Assembly: GCF_014650455.1 (NCBI RefSeq) | Contig: NZ_BMUZ01000013.1 | Span: 1-64,000 of the forward strand | Reading direction: 5' to 3' | DNA: 64,000 nt | Source: Streptomyces xanthochromogenes | Lineage (GTDB): Bacteria; Actinomycetota; Actinomycetes; Streptomycetales; Streptomycetaceae | Shown here: piece by piece, positions 28,791-36,603 of the stretch | How the letters are laid out: each line of letters starts with the position of its first letter | How positions within the stretch are numbered: the first letter of the stretch is position 1 | The notes under the pieces: generated by a model | The model's input: only the letters and a program-made list of their open reading frames with translations | The model's database searches: none | Told to the model about the DNA's origin: nothing | Position numbers and translations under genes: made by a program

Positions 28791-28850
28791 CGCGCGAAGT
28801 TTATGCGTGGTTTGTCCCGATTTCGCGGGGCGGCGCGGCGGGTGGCGTGC

Positions 28851-29073
28851 GGTGCGGGGCGCCTCAAGGTGCGGGGCACCACGAGGGTGCGCGGGCGGTT
28901 GGGGTGCGGGGCACCACGAGGGCGGCCCGGGTAGGTGTGGTGCGGGGCACCACGAGGGTGCGCGGGCGGGTGTGGTGCGAGGCGCCACGGAAGCGCGGGA
29001 GAGGTGTACTGCCGGGCACCATGGGAGTGCCGGGGAAGCCGTGGTGCGGGGCACCATGAAGGTGCCCCGCACC
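28851..29073. repeat. Tandem array of about seven hairpin units, period 35 bp
   Basis: The core GGTGCGGGGCACC or a close variant starts at 28851, 28868, 28903, 28939, 28974, about 29009 and 29043, and its near-complement follows at 29061. Apart from the first step of 17 bp, the spacing is 34-36 bp. Each core is itself a GGTGC/GCACC inverted repeat, so the RNA would form a row of small hairpins. It fills the 308-bp gap between the GT87 gene start and the ABC ATPase gene end. No gene is supported inside. Confidence 0.85.
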
Positions 29074-29098
29074 ATGGGGGCCGGTGCTGTGTGGTGGG

Positions 29099-29923
29099 CT
29101 ACTTCTTCTTCGTGAACCGCTCGTACGCGGCGAGCACCTCGTCCGTCGGGCCGTCCATCCGCAGGGTGCCGGACTCCAGCCAGAGGGTGCGCTCGCAGGT
29201 CTCCCTGATCGAGGCGTTGCTGTGGCTGACCAGGAAGACCGTGCCCGCCTCCTTGCGCAGCTCGTTGATGCGCTCCTGGCTGCGGCGCTGGAACCGGGCG
29301 TCACCGGTGGCCAGGGCCTCGTCGATGAGCAGCACGTCGTGGTTCTTGGCGGCCGCGATGGAGAAGCGCAGCCGGGCGCTCATGCCGGAGGAGTACGTGC
29401 GCATGGGCAGCGAGATGAAGTCGTCCTTCTCGTTGATCCCGGAGAAGTCGACGATGTCGTCGTAGCGCTCGCGCACCTCCTCGCGGGTCATGCCCATGGC
29501 GAGCCCGCCGAGGGTGACGTTGCGCTCGCCGGTCAGGTCGTTCATGAGGGCCGCGTTCACGCCGAGCAGCGACGGCTGGCCCTGGGTGTAGATCTTGCCC
29601 CGGGCGGTGGGGAGCAGACCCGCGACCGCCTTGAGCAGCGTCGACTTGCCCGAGCCGTTGGAGCCGATGAGGCCGATGGCCTCGCCCCTGCGGGCCACGA
29701 AGGTGACGCCCTTGACGGCGTGCACCTCGCGCATGCCGGGGGTCTCCTTGCGCGAGACGATCCGGTTGAGCGCGGCGGTGGCCCCGCCCTTGCCCTTGGA
29801 ACCGGTCCCGTGGACCTTGTAGATGATGTGGACGTCGTCGGCGATGACGGTCGGCTCGCCGAGGGCGACCGCGTCCTCGGCCGGCCTGTCCAGGGTCTGG
29901 GGCACGGTCTGGGTCTCAGCCAC
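29099..29923 (-). CDS. ABC transporter ATP-binding protein, TagH/Wzt-type polymer exporter
   Basis: This 274-residue ABC ATPase is of the polysaccharide/teichoic acid export type. Walker A GSNGSGKS is at 87-94, the signature motif is YSSGMSARLRFS, Walker B is VLLIDEAL, and the switch histidine lies in VSHSN. There is no C-terminal polymer-binding extension as in Wzt, so it resembles the short TagH form. The GTG start overlaps the permease gene by 8 nt, indicating a coupled two-gene operon. With the CDP-glycerol transferase 2 kb away, export of a wall-teichoic-acid-like polymer is the best inference. Confidence 0.9.
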   Translation of the reverse strand: MAETQTVPQTLDRPAEDAVALGEPTVIADDVHIIYKVHGTGSKGKGGATAALNRIVSRKETPGMREVHAVKGVTFVARRGEAIGLIGSNGSGKSTLLKAVAGLLPTARGKIYTQGQPSLLGVNAALMNDLTGERNVTLGGLAMGMTREEVRERYDDIVDFSGINEKDDFISLPMRTYSSGMSARLRFSIAAAKNHDVLLIDEALATGDARFQRRSQERINELRKEAGTVFLVSHSNASIRETCERTLWLESGTLRMDGPTDEVLAAYERFTKKK

Positions 29924-30884
29924 GTCCGTACTGCTCCTCTGCCTTCCAGAAGTACATGAAGCCCAGGGCCAGCGCGACGACCGCCCAGCCGCCGGCCACC
30001 GCCCACACGTGCGGGGGCAGCTTGTTCGCGTGGAAGCTGCGGATCATCGAGAAGCGGACCAGGTCGATGTAGACCGCGGCCGGGTTGAGCCCCAGCAGCT
30101 GGCCCACCAGTGGGTTCATCTTCTTGAGCTGCGGACCCAGGTTCCACATCACGCCGGACATGTACATCCAGGTGCGCAGGATGAACGGCATCACCTGGGC
30201 GATGTCCGGGGTCTTCGCGGTGATCCGGGCCATCACCAGGGACAGGCCCGTGTTGAACATCGACTGCAGGACCAGCGCCGGGACCAGGAGCAGCCACGAG
30301 ACGCCGGGCAGCTGGCCGAAGCACATGATGATGATCGCGAGCGCGGCCAGCGAGAAGAGCAGCTGCTGGAGCTGCTGGAGTGCGAGCGAGACGGGCAGCG
30401 AGGCGCGCGGGAAGTGCAGGGCCCGCACCAGACCGATGTTGCCGGTGATCGCGCGGGTGCCCGCCATGATCGAGTTGGCCGTGAAGGTCCAGATGAACAC
30501 GCCCGTGACCAGCCACGGGATGTAGTCGGGCGTACTGCTCTTGTTGCCCATCAGGATGCCGAAGATGAAGTAGTACACCGCCGCGTTCAGGAGCGGCGTC
30601 ATCAGCTGCCAGATCTGCCCCAGCTTCGCCTCGCTGTACTGCGCGGTCAGCTTGGCGGTGGCGAACGCGGTGATGAAGTGGCGCCGGGCCCACAGCTGGC
30701 TGATGTACTCCGGCAGCGTGGGGCGGGCTCCGCTCACCTTCAGGCCGTACTTGGCGGCGAGCTCGGCCGGGCCGAGCGCCTGGTCACCGGTGTACCGGGC
30801 GGACTGCGCCGGAATGGAGGCCGACGCGGTCGGGGCTGCTGCCGGGGGTGCCGCGGTCTCGCGCGCGGGTGCGGTCTGGCTCAC
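29916..30884 (-). CDS. ABC transporter permease, TagG/Wzm-type polymer exporter
   Basis: This 322-residue ABC-2 type permease has a 70-residue soluble N-terminus and about six membrane segments. The family pattern SEAKLGQIWQLMTPLLNAAVYY is seen near 85-105, and WMYMSGVMWNLG follows late in the protein. It should form the channel for the adjacent TagH-type ATPase and export an undecaprenyl-linked polymer. It starts with GTG at 30884 and has a weak ribosome site. It diverges from a TetR gene across 147 bp with repeated GTCGCAACGC elements. Confidence 0.9.
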   Translation of the reverse strand: MSQTAPARETAAPPAAAPTASASIPAQSARYTGDQALGPAELAAKYGLKVSGARPTLPEYISQLWARRHFITAFATAKLTAQYSEAKLGQIWQLMTPLLNAAVYYFIFGILMGNKSSTPDYIPWLVTGVFIWTFTANSIMAGTRAITGNIGLVRALHFPRASLPVSLALQQLQQLLFSLAALAIIIMCFGQLPGVSWLLLVPALVLQSMFNTGLSLVMARITAKTPDIAQVMPFILRTWMYMSGVMWNLGPQLKKMNPLVGQLLGLNPAAVYIDLVRFSMIRSFHANKLPPHVWAVAGGWAVVALALGFMYFWKAEEQYGRG

Positions 30885-30960
30885 TGCGGTCGCTTTCGCC
30901 GGGGGATCCCGGGAGGCTTCCCGGGGCGGGGGATCACTCGCGACGGAACGGACCCGTATC

Positions 30961-31019
30961 GTCGCTACGGGGAGAGTAGGACGGCTTCACGTCGCAACGC
31001 AACCGTCTCGTCGCAACGC
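30961..31019. promoter_or_regulatory. Candidate TetR operator/promoter repeats
   Basis: GTCGCTACGG (30961) and two identical GTCGCAACGC copies (30991 and 31010, 19 bp apart) lie between the divergent exporter and TetR genes. Minus-strand TTGCGT and TACTCT elements with an 18-bp spacer overlap them and could be the exporter promoter. Binding is inferred from position only. Confidence 0.4.
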
Positions 31020-31031
31020 TATGCTCAAGGC

Positions 31032-31658
31032 ATGACCAAGACGGACCCGGAGACCCCCACGAATCGCCCCCAGCCGCGCCGCGCCCCCGCCGGTGCGGCC
31101 GTGCTGCGCGAGGACGTGACGGACGCCATCCGGGCGGCCGTCTTCGAGGAACTCGCCGCGGTCGGGTTCGCCCGGATGTCCATCGAGGGCATCGCGCGCC
31201 GGGCGGGCGTGGGCAAGACGGCGGTCTACCGGCGCTGGAAGTCGAAGCTCAGCCTGGTCCTCGATCTGGTGTCCGCCTTCGCGGAGCAGGGCCTTCCGGT
31301 GCCGCACACCGGATCTCTGTACGGGGACATCCGCGCGCTGCTCGCCGTCGCCTCGCTCGCCCTGCGCCACCCGATCGCCTCGCAGGTCATCCCCGACCTG
31401 CTGGTGGAGTCGGTACGCCATCCGGAGATCGCGGAGGCGATCAAGGCGGCGCTGCTCGACGGGCAGCAGGGGGTCGCCGCTGTGGTCGTCCGCGAGGCGG
31501 TGGAGCGGGGTGAGCTGCCGCCGGGGGCGGACCCCGACCGGGCGCTCGACCTGATCGTCGGCCCCCTCTACTGGCGGCTCGTCGTCGTCAAGGGTGCGCT
31601 GCCGAAGGGATACCTCGACGATCTGGCCAAGTCCGCGGTGGCGGCGCTCAGCGCGTAG
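31032..31658 (+). CDS. TetR-family transcriptional regulator
   Basis: This 208-residue TetR regulator has its helix-turn-helix at about residues 45-65 (MSIEGIARRAGVGKTAVYRRW) and a C-terminal ligand domain of the TetR_C type with VIPDLLVESVRHPEIAE. It is transcribed away from the TagGH-type exporter genes and probably represses them, itself, or both. The likely operator lies in the 147-bp gap. The ligand cannot be predicted. The ATG at 31032 is only a few bases beyond a TATGCT hexamer, so a very short leader is possible. Confidence 0.88.
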   Translation: MTKTDPETPTNRPQPRRAPAGAAVLREDVTDAIRAAVFEELAAVGFARMSIEGIARRAGVGKTAVYRRWKSKLSLVLDLVSAFAEQGLPVPHTGSLYGDIRALLAVASLALRHPIASQVIPDLLVESVRHPEIAEAIKAALLDGQQGVAAVVVREAVERGELPPGADPDRALDLIVGPLYWRLVVVKGALPKGYLDDLAKSAVAALSA

Positions 31659-31731
31659 CGCGGGCGGGTTGCGGTTCGGGCCCGCCTCGGTGGGGGGCCT
31701 CCGCGTGTTGTCCATCGGGTGCGGGCCGTGT

Positions 31732-31830
31732 GGGGCTGGTCGCGCAGTTCCCCGCGCCCCTGTAGGGGCCTGGCGACTTCATCGGCTCTGGCGAGGTGCG
31801 ACGCCCTGAGGGCCGCGGGGAACCGCGCGA
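31732..31830. repeat. Streptomyces-type dispersed intergenic repeat (inverted arms)
   Basis: The left arm (31732-31760) contains GGTCGCGCAGTTCCCCGCG, a sequence seen in very many copies in Streptomyces intergenic regions. The right arm (31811-31830) contains GCGGGGAACCGCGCGA, its near-complement. About 50 bp separate the arms. It lies between the convergent TetR and CDP-glycerol transferase genes and may act as a terminator or be a miniature mobile relic. Confidence 0.7.
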
Positions 31831-31869
31831 GAGGGCACGGCGGGTCGCGCCTGGTGGATGCGCGATGGC

Positions 31870-34119
31870 TCAGCGGCGCGGGGGCGCGGCGAGTGATGGC
31901 GGGGCGAACTCCGTTGCGTGGGCGCGCTGTTCGGGCAGGCTTCGGGGCGCCGGAGCCGCCCCCGCCTCGCCCAGGAAGACGCGGCGGACCACCCGTTCGG
32001 CCGCCCGGCCGTCGTCGTACGGGCAGAAGCGGGTGCGGAACGCCGCGCGCAGCTGGGCCGAGCGGGAGCCGCGCCAGTGGCCGGTGGTGAAGATGTCGAT
32101 CAACTCGTCCTCGGTGCGGGCCACCGCGCCCGGCGGCCGGCCGCGCAGATCGAAGTAGGTGCCCCGGGCCGCCTCGTACGCCTCGCGGTCGTCGTCCAGG
32201 ATCACGATGGGCCGGTCCAGGTTGGCGTAGTCGAACATCAGGGACGAGTAGTCCGTCACCAACGCGTCTGCCACCAGGAGCAGTTCCTCGACCGACGGAT
32301 GCCCGGTGACGTCCAGGACGCGTGGCAGCGGGGTCCGGCTCAGGGGAGCCCCGTAGGCGAAGTGCGCGCGGGTCAGGAGGAAGAACTCGGGGCCGAGGAC
32401 GCGGCCGAGCCGCTCCAGGTCGAGCGGGAGGTGCCGGCCCCGGCTGTAGTCGCGGTACGTGGGCGCGTACAGGACGACCGTCGAGCGGCCCGGGATGCCC
32501 AACCGGTCGCGCAGCCGGGCGGAGTCGACGTCGGTGGCGCGGCGCAGCACGTCGTTGCGCGGGCTGCCGTATTCGAGCGTGGTGTAAGCGGCCGGGAAGG
32601 CGCGCTCGCCGATGAGCGTGGCGTGCCGGTTGGCGGACAGGGCGAAGTCCCACTTGTCGGCGTCCGCGAGGAGGCGCGCGAAGTCGATGCCGTGCGAGGC
32701 CGCCGGACGGTCCGCCAGGTCGAGGCCCACCGTTTTGAGGGGCGTGCCCTGATGGGTCTGGAGGAGGAGCTGGCCGGGGCGCTTGACCAGGCGGTGATCG
32801 AACTCCACGTTGTTCACCAGGTACTTGGCGCGGGCGAGCGCCGAGAAGTACGCGAAGCCGCCGGGGCGCAACCGGCGCGTGGGCGCGGGCACGGTCGCCT
32901 CGTGCTCGGGTGTGGTGATCCAGGCGGTGCGTACGCCCGGCGCGAGTTCGCGGACCTTCGCCTCGATCGCGGCGGGGCTGCACGCATAGCCGCGGTGCCA
33001 GAACGCGCTGAACACCGCCAGGTCCTCGCACAGGGGCAGGCTCCGCTGGACGCGGTAGTGCAGGCGGAGCGCGGCCGTGATCGCCGGGCGGGTCAGTGCC
33101 GAGGCGAACGCCCGGCCGCGGGCGCGCAGCGTGCGGACGCCGTGCAGCAGGCGGTGGCCGCGGTACGTGCCGAAGCGGACCCCGGCATGGCGCAGCCCGG
33201 CGGTGCCCGGCACACCGTGGCGGCGGTAGTGGGCGCGGGCCAGGCGGAAGAACGCGGCGCGATTACGCGTGGACAGGTCCGGGGCGATCAGGACGGTGGC
33301 CGAGGCGGCGGCCAGGTGGTCGGCCATCCGACGGGCCAGGACCGGGCGCCAACTGCCCAGCGCGGGGCGGGAGTCCACGAAGTCGAAGACGCGGTCGTAC
33401 TGCGGGAAGAGGTCGAAGTGCCGGCCGCGCGCGACGGCCGGTCCGCGCCGCCCGCGGTGGTGCACGCAGACCCGTTCCAGGGTGCTGAGCGACGTCGCCG
33501 CGAGCAGGGTGGCGTACGACCAGAAGGTGTCGGTGTGCCGGCCGGGCGGAAAGGCGAGCCCCTCGTGCTCGACGAACTCCCGCCGGTACGCCTTGTTCCA
33601 GGCGGGGGCGGGCTGCCTCAACAGGGCCGGACGTTCGACCAATTGGAAGGCGGCGGGGCCGGACTCGGTCAGTTGCGGCGGTGCCGAAGGGTGTTCCGTG
33701 GCGCCCGACCAGTGGGTGCGGGCGTGCCCGAAGACCAGGACGTCGGGCTCGCCGGAGGCCTTGAGCCGGTCCGCGATGTCGCGCAGGGCGTGCGGTGCGA
33801 GGGTGTCGTCTCCGTCCAGGAACAGCACGTAGTCCCCGGTGGCGCGGGCGAGCCCGGCATTGCGTGCGGGGCCCGGGCCCTGGCCGGGATCGGCCGGGTC
33901 CGCGGGCAGGTGCACCGCGACGACCCGGGGATCGCGGGCGGCGAACTCGTCGATGATCTCGCCGCAGGAGTCGGGGGAGCCGGCGTCGACCGCGATCACT
34001 TCCAGATCGAACGCCGGGCTCTCGTCGCTCTCGTACGTCTGACGCAGTACCGATTCAAGACAAGCGTGAAGATGGGCCTGGAGCTTGTACGCGGGCACGA
34101 TGACGCTGAACCGGGGCAA
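31870..34119 (-). CDS. Bifunctional GT2 glycosyltransferase / CDP-glycerol glycerophosphotransferase
   Basis: This 749-residue protein joins two transferase domains. Residues about 1-230 are a GT2 fold (FSVIVPAYKLQ, and FLDGDDT with the metal-binding DxD). Residues about 350-720 are a CDP-glycerol:polyglycerol-phosphate glycerophosphotransferase domain with HQGTPLKTVG, YGSPRND, LYAPTYRD and VTDYSSLMFDYANLDRPI. Such fusions build teichoic-acid-like glycerol- or ribitol-phosphate polymers at the cytoplasmic membrane. The C-terminal 30 residues are disordered. With the TagGH-type exporter nearby it suggests a wall-polymer module. Transcription converges on tetR across a repeat-bearing gap. Confidence 0.9.
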   Translation of the reverse strand: MPRFSVIVPAYKLQAHLHACLESVLRQTYESDESPAFDLEVIAVDAGSPDSCGEIIDEFAARDPRVVAVHLPADPADPGQGPGPARNAGLARATGDYVLFLDGDDTLAPHALRDIADRLKASGEPDVLVFGHARTHWSGATEHPSAPPQLTESGPAAFQLVERPALLRQPAPAWNKAYRREFVEHEGLAFPPGRHTDTFWSYATLLAATSLSTLERVCVHHRGRRGPAVARGRHFDLFPQYDRVFDFVDSRPALGSWRPVLARRMADHLAAASATVLIAPDLSTRNRAAFFRLARAHYRRHGVPGTAGLRHAGVRFGTYRGHRLLHGVRTLRARGRAFASALTRPAITAALRLHYRVQRSLPLCEDLAVFSAFWHRGYACSPAAIEAKVRELAPGVRTAWITTPEHEATVPAPTRRLRPGGFAYFSALARAKYLVNNVEFDHRLVKRPGQLLLQTHQGTPLKTVGLDLADRPAASHGIDFARLLADADKWDFALSANRHATLIGERAFPAAYTTLEYGSPRNDVLRRATDVDSARLRDRLGIPGRSTVVLYAPTYRDYSRGRHLPLDLERLGRVLGPEFFLLTRAHFAYGAPLSRTPLPRVLDVTGHPSVEELLLVADALVTDYSSLMFDYANLDRPIVILDDDREAYEAARGTYFDLRGRPPGAVARTEDELIDIFTTGHWRGSRSAQLRAAFRTRFCPYDDGRAAERVVRRVFLGEAGAAPAPRSLPEQRAHATEFAPPSLAAPPRR

Positions 34120-34297
34120 CGGACATCCTGGGGGCGTGAGAGGGCGCGGGCGGATGGCCCGTGAACGCCCGCAGGAGTGATCGGGTTACGGCATCGCTGC
34201 CGTCCGGCGTACTTCCGTGATCATGCCCTTGACGTCGTGTCATGCGGTGCGTGGGCGTGATCGTTCGATCGGGTGACCAAGTCCGTTGTGCGTACGC

Positions 34298-35179
34298 TCA
34301 CTTCACCGCGCCGGCCATCACCCCCGACACGAACTGGCGCTGGAAGGCGAAGAAGACGGCGAGCGGGATGACCATCGAGACGAAGGCGCCGGGCGCGAGG
34401 ACGTCGATGTTGTTGCCGAACTGGCGGACCTGCTGCTGCAGGGCCACCGTGATCGGCGGGTGCTTGGAGTCGGCGAAGATCAGCGCGACCAGCATGTCGT
34501 TCCAGACCCACAGGAACTGGAAGATGCCGAGCGAGGCGATCGCGGGGCCGCCGAGCGGCATCACGACCCGGGTGAACAGGCGGATCTCGCCCGCCCCGTC
34601 GAGCCGGGCCGCCTCCAGGAGCTCCCTGGGGATCTCCGCGAAGAAGTTGCGCAGCAGGAAGATCGCGAAGGGCAGGCCGAAGGAGACGTGGAAGATGATC
34701 ACGCCGATCGTCGTCTCGAAGATCCCGAGCTGTCCGAAGAGCTTGGCGACCGGCACGAGGGCGACCTGCACGGGGACGACGAGCAGGCTCACCACGACCA
34801 TGAACCACCAGTCGCGGCCGGGGAATTCCATCCAGGCGAAGGCGTAACCGGCCAGCGAGCCGATGACGACGACCAGGATCGTGGCCGGGACGGTGATCGC
34901 GACCGTGGAGAGCAGCGAGTTGGTGATCGTGCTGTTGTCGAGCAGGCTCGCGTAGTTGTGGAAGGTGAACTGGGACGGGTCGGTGAACGTCTTCCACCAG
35001 CCGGTGGAGGCGATGTCGGAGGGGCTGCGCAGCGAGGAGAGCAGCAGCCCCACGGTCGGCATCAGCCAGAACAGGCCCACCAGGATGAGGAACACGCGCA
35101 GCACGCCGCCGCCCGTGCGCGAGGCGATGCGCGCGGGCAGCGACTGCCGGGCCTTGACGATCCCATCGGCAGCGGTCAT
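34298..35179 (-). CDS. Carbohydrate ABC transporter permease (MalG type)
   Basis: This 293-residue permease has six membrane segments and the cytoplasmic EAA loop (LLEAARLDGAGEIRLFTRVVMP), typical of MalG/AraQ-like sugar permeases. It should pair with the larger permease encoded just upstream and the lipoprotein before it. Its ATG overlaps the stop of a 23-codon ORF in an ATGA and is preceded by GAGGAGG, so translation may be coupled to that ORF. No ATPase gene is present in the operon; Streptomyces sugar importers commonly share the MsiK ATPase encoded elsewhere. Confidence 0.92.
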   Translation of the reverse strand: MTAADGIVKARQSLPARIASRTGGGVLRVFLILVGLFWLMPTVGLLLSSLRSPSDIASTGWWKTFTDPSQFTFHNYASLLDNSTITNSLLSTVAITVPATILVVVIGSLAGYAFAWMEFPGRDWWFMVVVSLLVVPVQVALVPVAKLFGQLGIFETTIGVIIFHVSFGLPFAIFLLRNFFAEIPRELLEAARLDGAGEIRLFTRVVMPLGGPAIASLGIFQFLWVWNDMLVALIFADSKHPPITVALQQQVRQFGNNIDVLAPGAFVSMVIPLAVFFAFQRQFVSGVMAGAVK

Positions 35180-35247
35180 CGCCCGGCCTCCTCGCGCGTG
35201 CGGCGGTCGGTCATCGCCTGGCCTCCCCGTGTACGCAGGGCCGTCAT
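35176..35247 (-). CDS. 23-codon ORF between the two sugar permease genes
   Basis: A 23-residue ORF (MTALRTRGGQA, then MTDRRTREEAGR) overlaps the stop of the large permease gene by 4 nt and the start of the small permease by 4 nt, both as ATGA. It has a strong GGAAGGAAGGG ribosome site. Its two halves resemble each other and the next start region (ATGACC... followed by GAGGCC or GAGGAGGCC, then ATG). This suggests a duplicated translation-initiation region. It may act as a coupling peptide rather than a functional protein. Confidence 0.45.
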   Translation of the reverse strand: MTALRTRGGQAMTDRRTREEAGR

Positions 35248-36596
35248 CGTCGCCCTTCCTTCCGGATGCGGCGGATGTTGAAGAGCATCACCGGGATCAC
35301 GAGCAGGAGCAGCAGGACCGCGATCGCGCTGCCGACGCCCAGGTCCGCCTCGGTGCCGAAGGAAGAGCGGTAGAGCTGGAGGGCCAGGACGTTCGCGTCG
35401 GCCTGGCTGGAGCCGGGCGCGATGATGAAGACCAGGTCGAAGATCTTCAGGACGTTGATCATCAGTGTGACCAGGACGACCGCGAGGACCGGCGCGAGCA
35501 GCGGGACGGTCACCCGACGGAAGACCTGCCACTCGTTGGCCCCGTCCACCCGTGCCGCTTCCAGGAGTTCGCGGGGCAGCCCCGCGAGGCCCGCCGCGAT
35601 GAGCACCATCGCGAAGCCCGCCCACATCCAGATGTACGAGCCGATGATGGCCGGGGTGACGAGCGTCGGGCCGAGCCATTCGACGCCGTTGTACGGCTGG
35701 TGGAAGTTGCTTTCGGGGAGCCGGAGTTGGGCCCCGTCGGCACTCGCCGGCAGGGCGAACGTGCCGTCGGCCGCGGCGGTCGCCGAAGCCACGGCCCTGC
35801 CGTCCTTCACCGCCTCGACCTTGATTCCCTTGAGGCCGAGCTCCTTGGGGTCGATGACGTTCGGCCGCCCGCCGCCGCCCTTGGTGAAGTCGAGCCAGAC
35901 CGTGCCGGTCACCTTGCCAGGCTCGCTCGGGGCGGCCTTCGCGGTGCCGGCCGAGGTGGGCATCGTGTCGCCGGCCACGCCGACGAGGGGGAGCAGCGCG
36001 GGCTGCCCCGCGTGCACCGCGGTCCGGGTGATGAACGCCCCGCCGCCCGCGTCCTTCAGGGGCGCGGTCGGCAGCGGGTGCGCCTTGGGGTAGCCGGCCG
36101 ACGTGGTGAACGTGTCGTGCACACCCACCACCACCGCGTTGGCGACCCCGCGCGCCGGGTCCTGCTCGTACACCAGGCGGAAGATGATGCCCGCGGCGAG
36201 CATGGAGATGGCCATCGGCATGAACACGATGAGCTTGAACGCCGTTCCCCAGCGCACCCGTTCGGTCAGCACGGCGAAGATCAGGCCGAGGGCGGTGGCG
36301 ATCGTCGGGGCGCACACGACCCAGATCGCGTTGTTCTTCACCGCGGTCCGGATGGTGTGGTCGCTGAACAGCGTCTTGTAGTTGTCGATCCCGGCGAACG
36401 AATGACCGGACTGGTCGAAGAACGACCGGTAGATCGAGAATCCGATCGGATAGACGACGAGCGCACCGAGCAGGACGAGCGCGGGCAGCAGGAACACGGC
36501 CGCGATCCACTTGCGGGTACCGGTGACGCTCTTGGCGGGCCTGGGCGCGGGCGAGGTGGCGGGAGGCGGGGCGCCTCCCGCCGTGGCGGTCGTCAT
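35244..36596 (-). CDS. Carbohydrate ABC transporter permease (MalF type) with a large extracytoplasmic insertion
   Basis: This 450-residue permease is longer than the usual 300 residues. N-terminal membrane helices (VFLLPALVLLGALVVYPI) are followed by FRLVYEQDP, then about 170 extracytoplasmic residues. Among these, GIKVEAVKDGRAVASATA looks like a carboxypeptidase-regulatory or beta-sandwich fold. The remaining helices and the EAA loop (LLEAARVDGANEWQVFRRVTVP) complete it. It forms the channel with the smaller permease. ATG at 36596 is 7 nt after the lipoprotein gene; the open frame beyond mirrors that gene. Confidence 0.9.
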   Translation of the reverse strand: MTTATAGGAPPPATSPAPRPAKSVTGTRKWIAAVFLLPALVLLGALVVYPIGFSIYRSFFDQSGHSFAGIDNYKTLFSDHTIRTAVKNNAIWVVCAPTIATALGLIFAVLTERVRWGTAFKLIVFMPMAISMLAAGIIFRLVYEQDPARGVANAVVVGVHDTFTTSAGYPKAHPLPTAPLKDAGGGAFITRTAVHAGQPALLPLVGVAGDTMPTSAGTAKAAPSEPGKVTGTVWLDFTKGGGGRPNVIDPKELGLKGIKVEAVKDGRAVASATAAADGTFALPASADGAQLRLPESNFHQPYNGVEWLGPTLVTPAIIGSYIWMWAGFAMVLIAAGLAGLPRELLEAARVDGANEWQVFRRVTVPLLAPVLAVVLVTLMINVLKIFDLVFIIAPGSSQADANVLALQLYRSSFGTEADLGVGSAIAVLLLLLVIPVMLFNIRRIRKEGRR

Positions 36597-36603
36597 CGCC
36601 GGA

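Noticed and set aside
28791..29075. 95-codon N-terminal extension of the GT87 protein with WCPAP repeats
   Set aside because: It is the translated 35-bp array, whose period breaks the frame from unit to unit, and no GT87 protein has such an extension.
28851..29083. CRISPR array
   Set aside because: The units are nearly the same throughout, with no unique spacers of constant length, and there are no cas genes.
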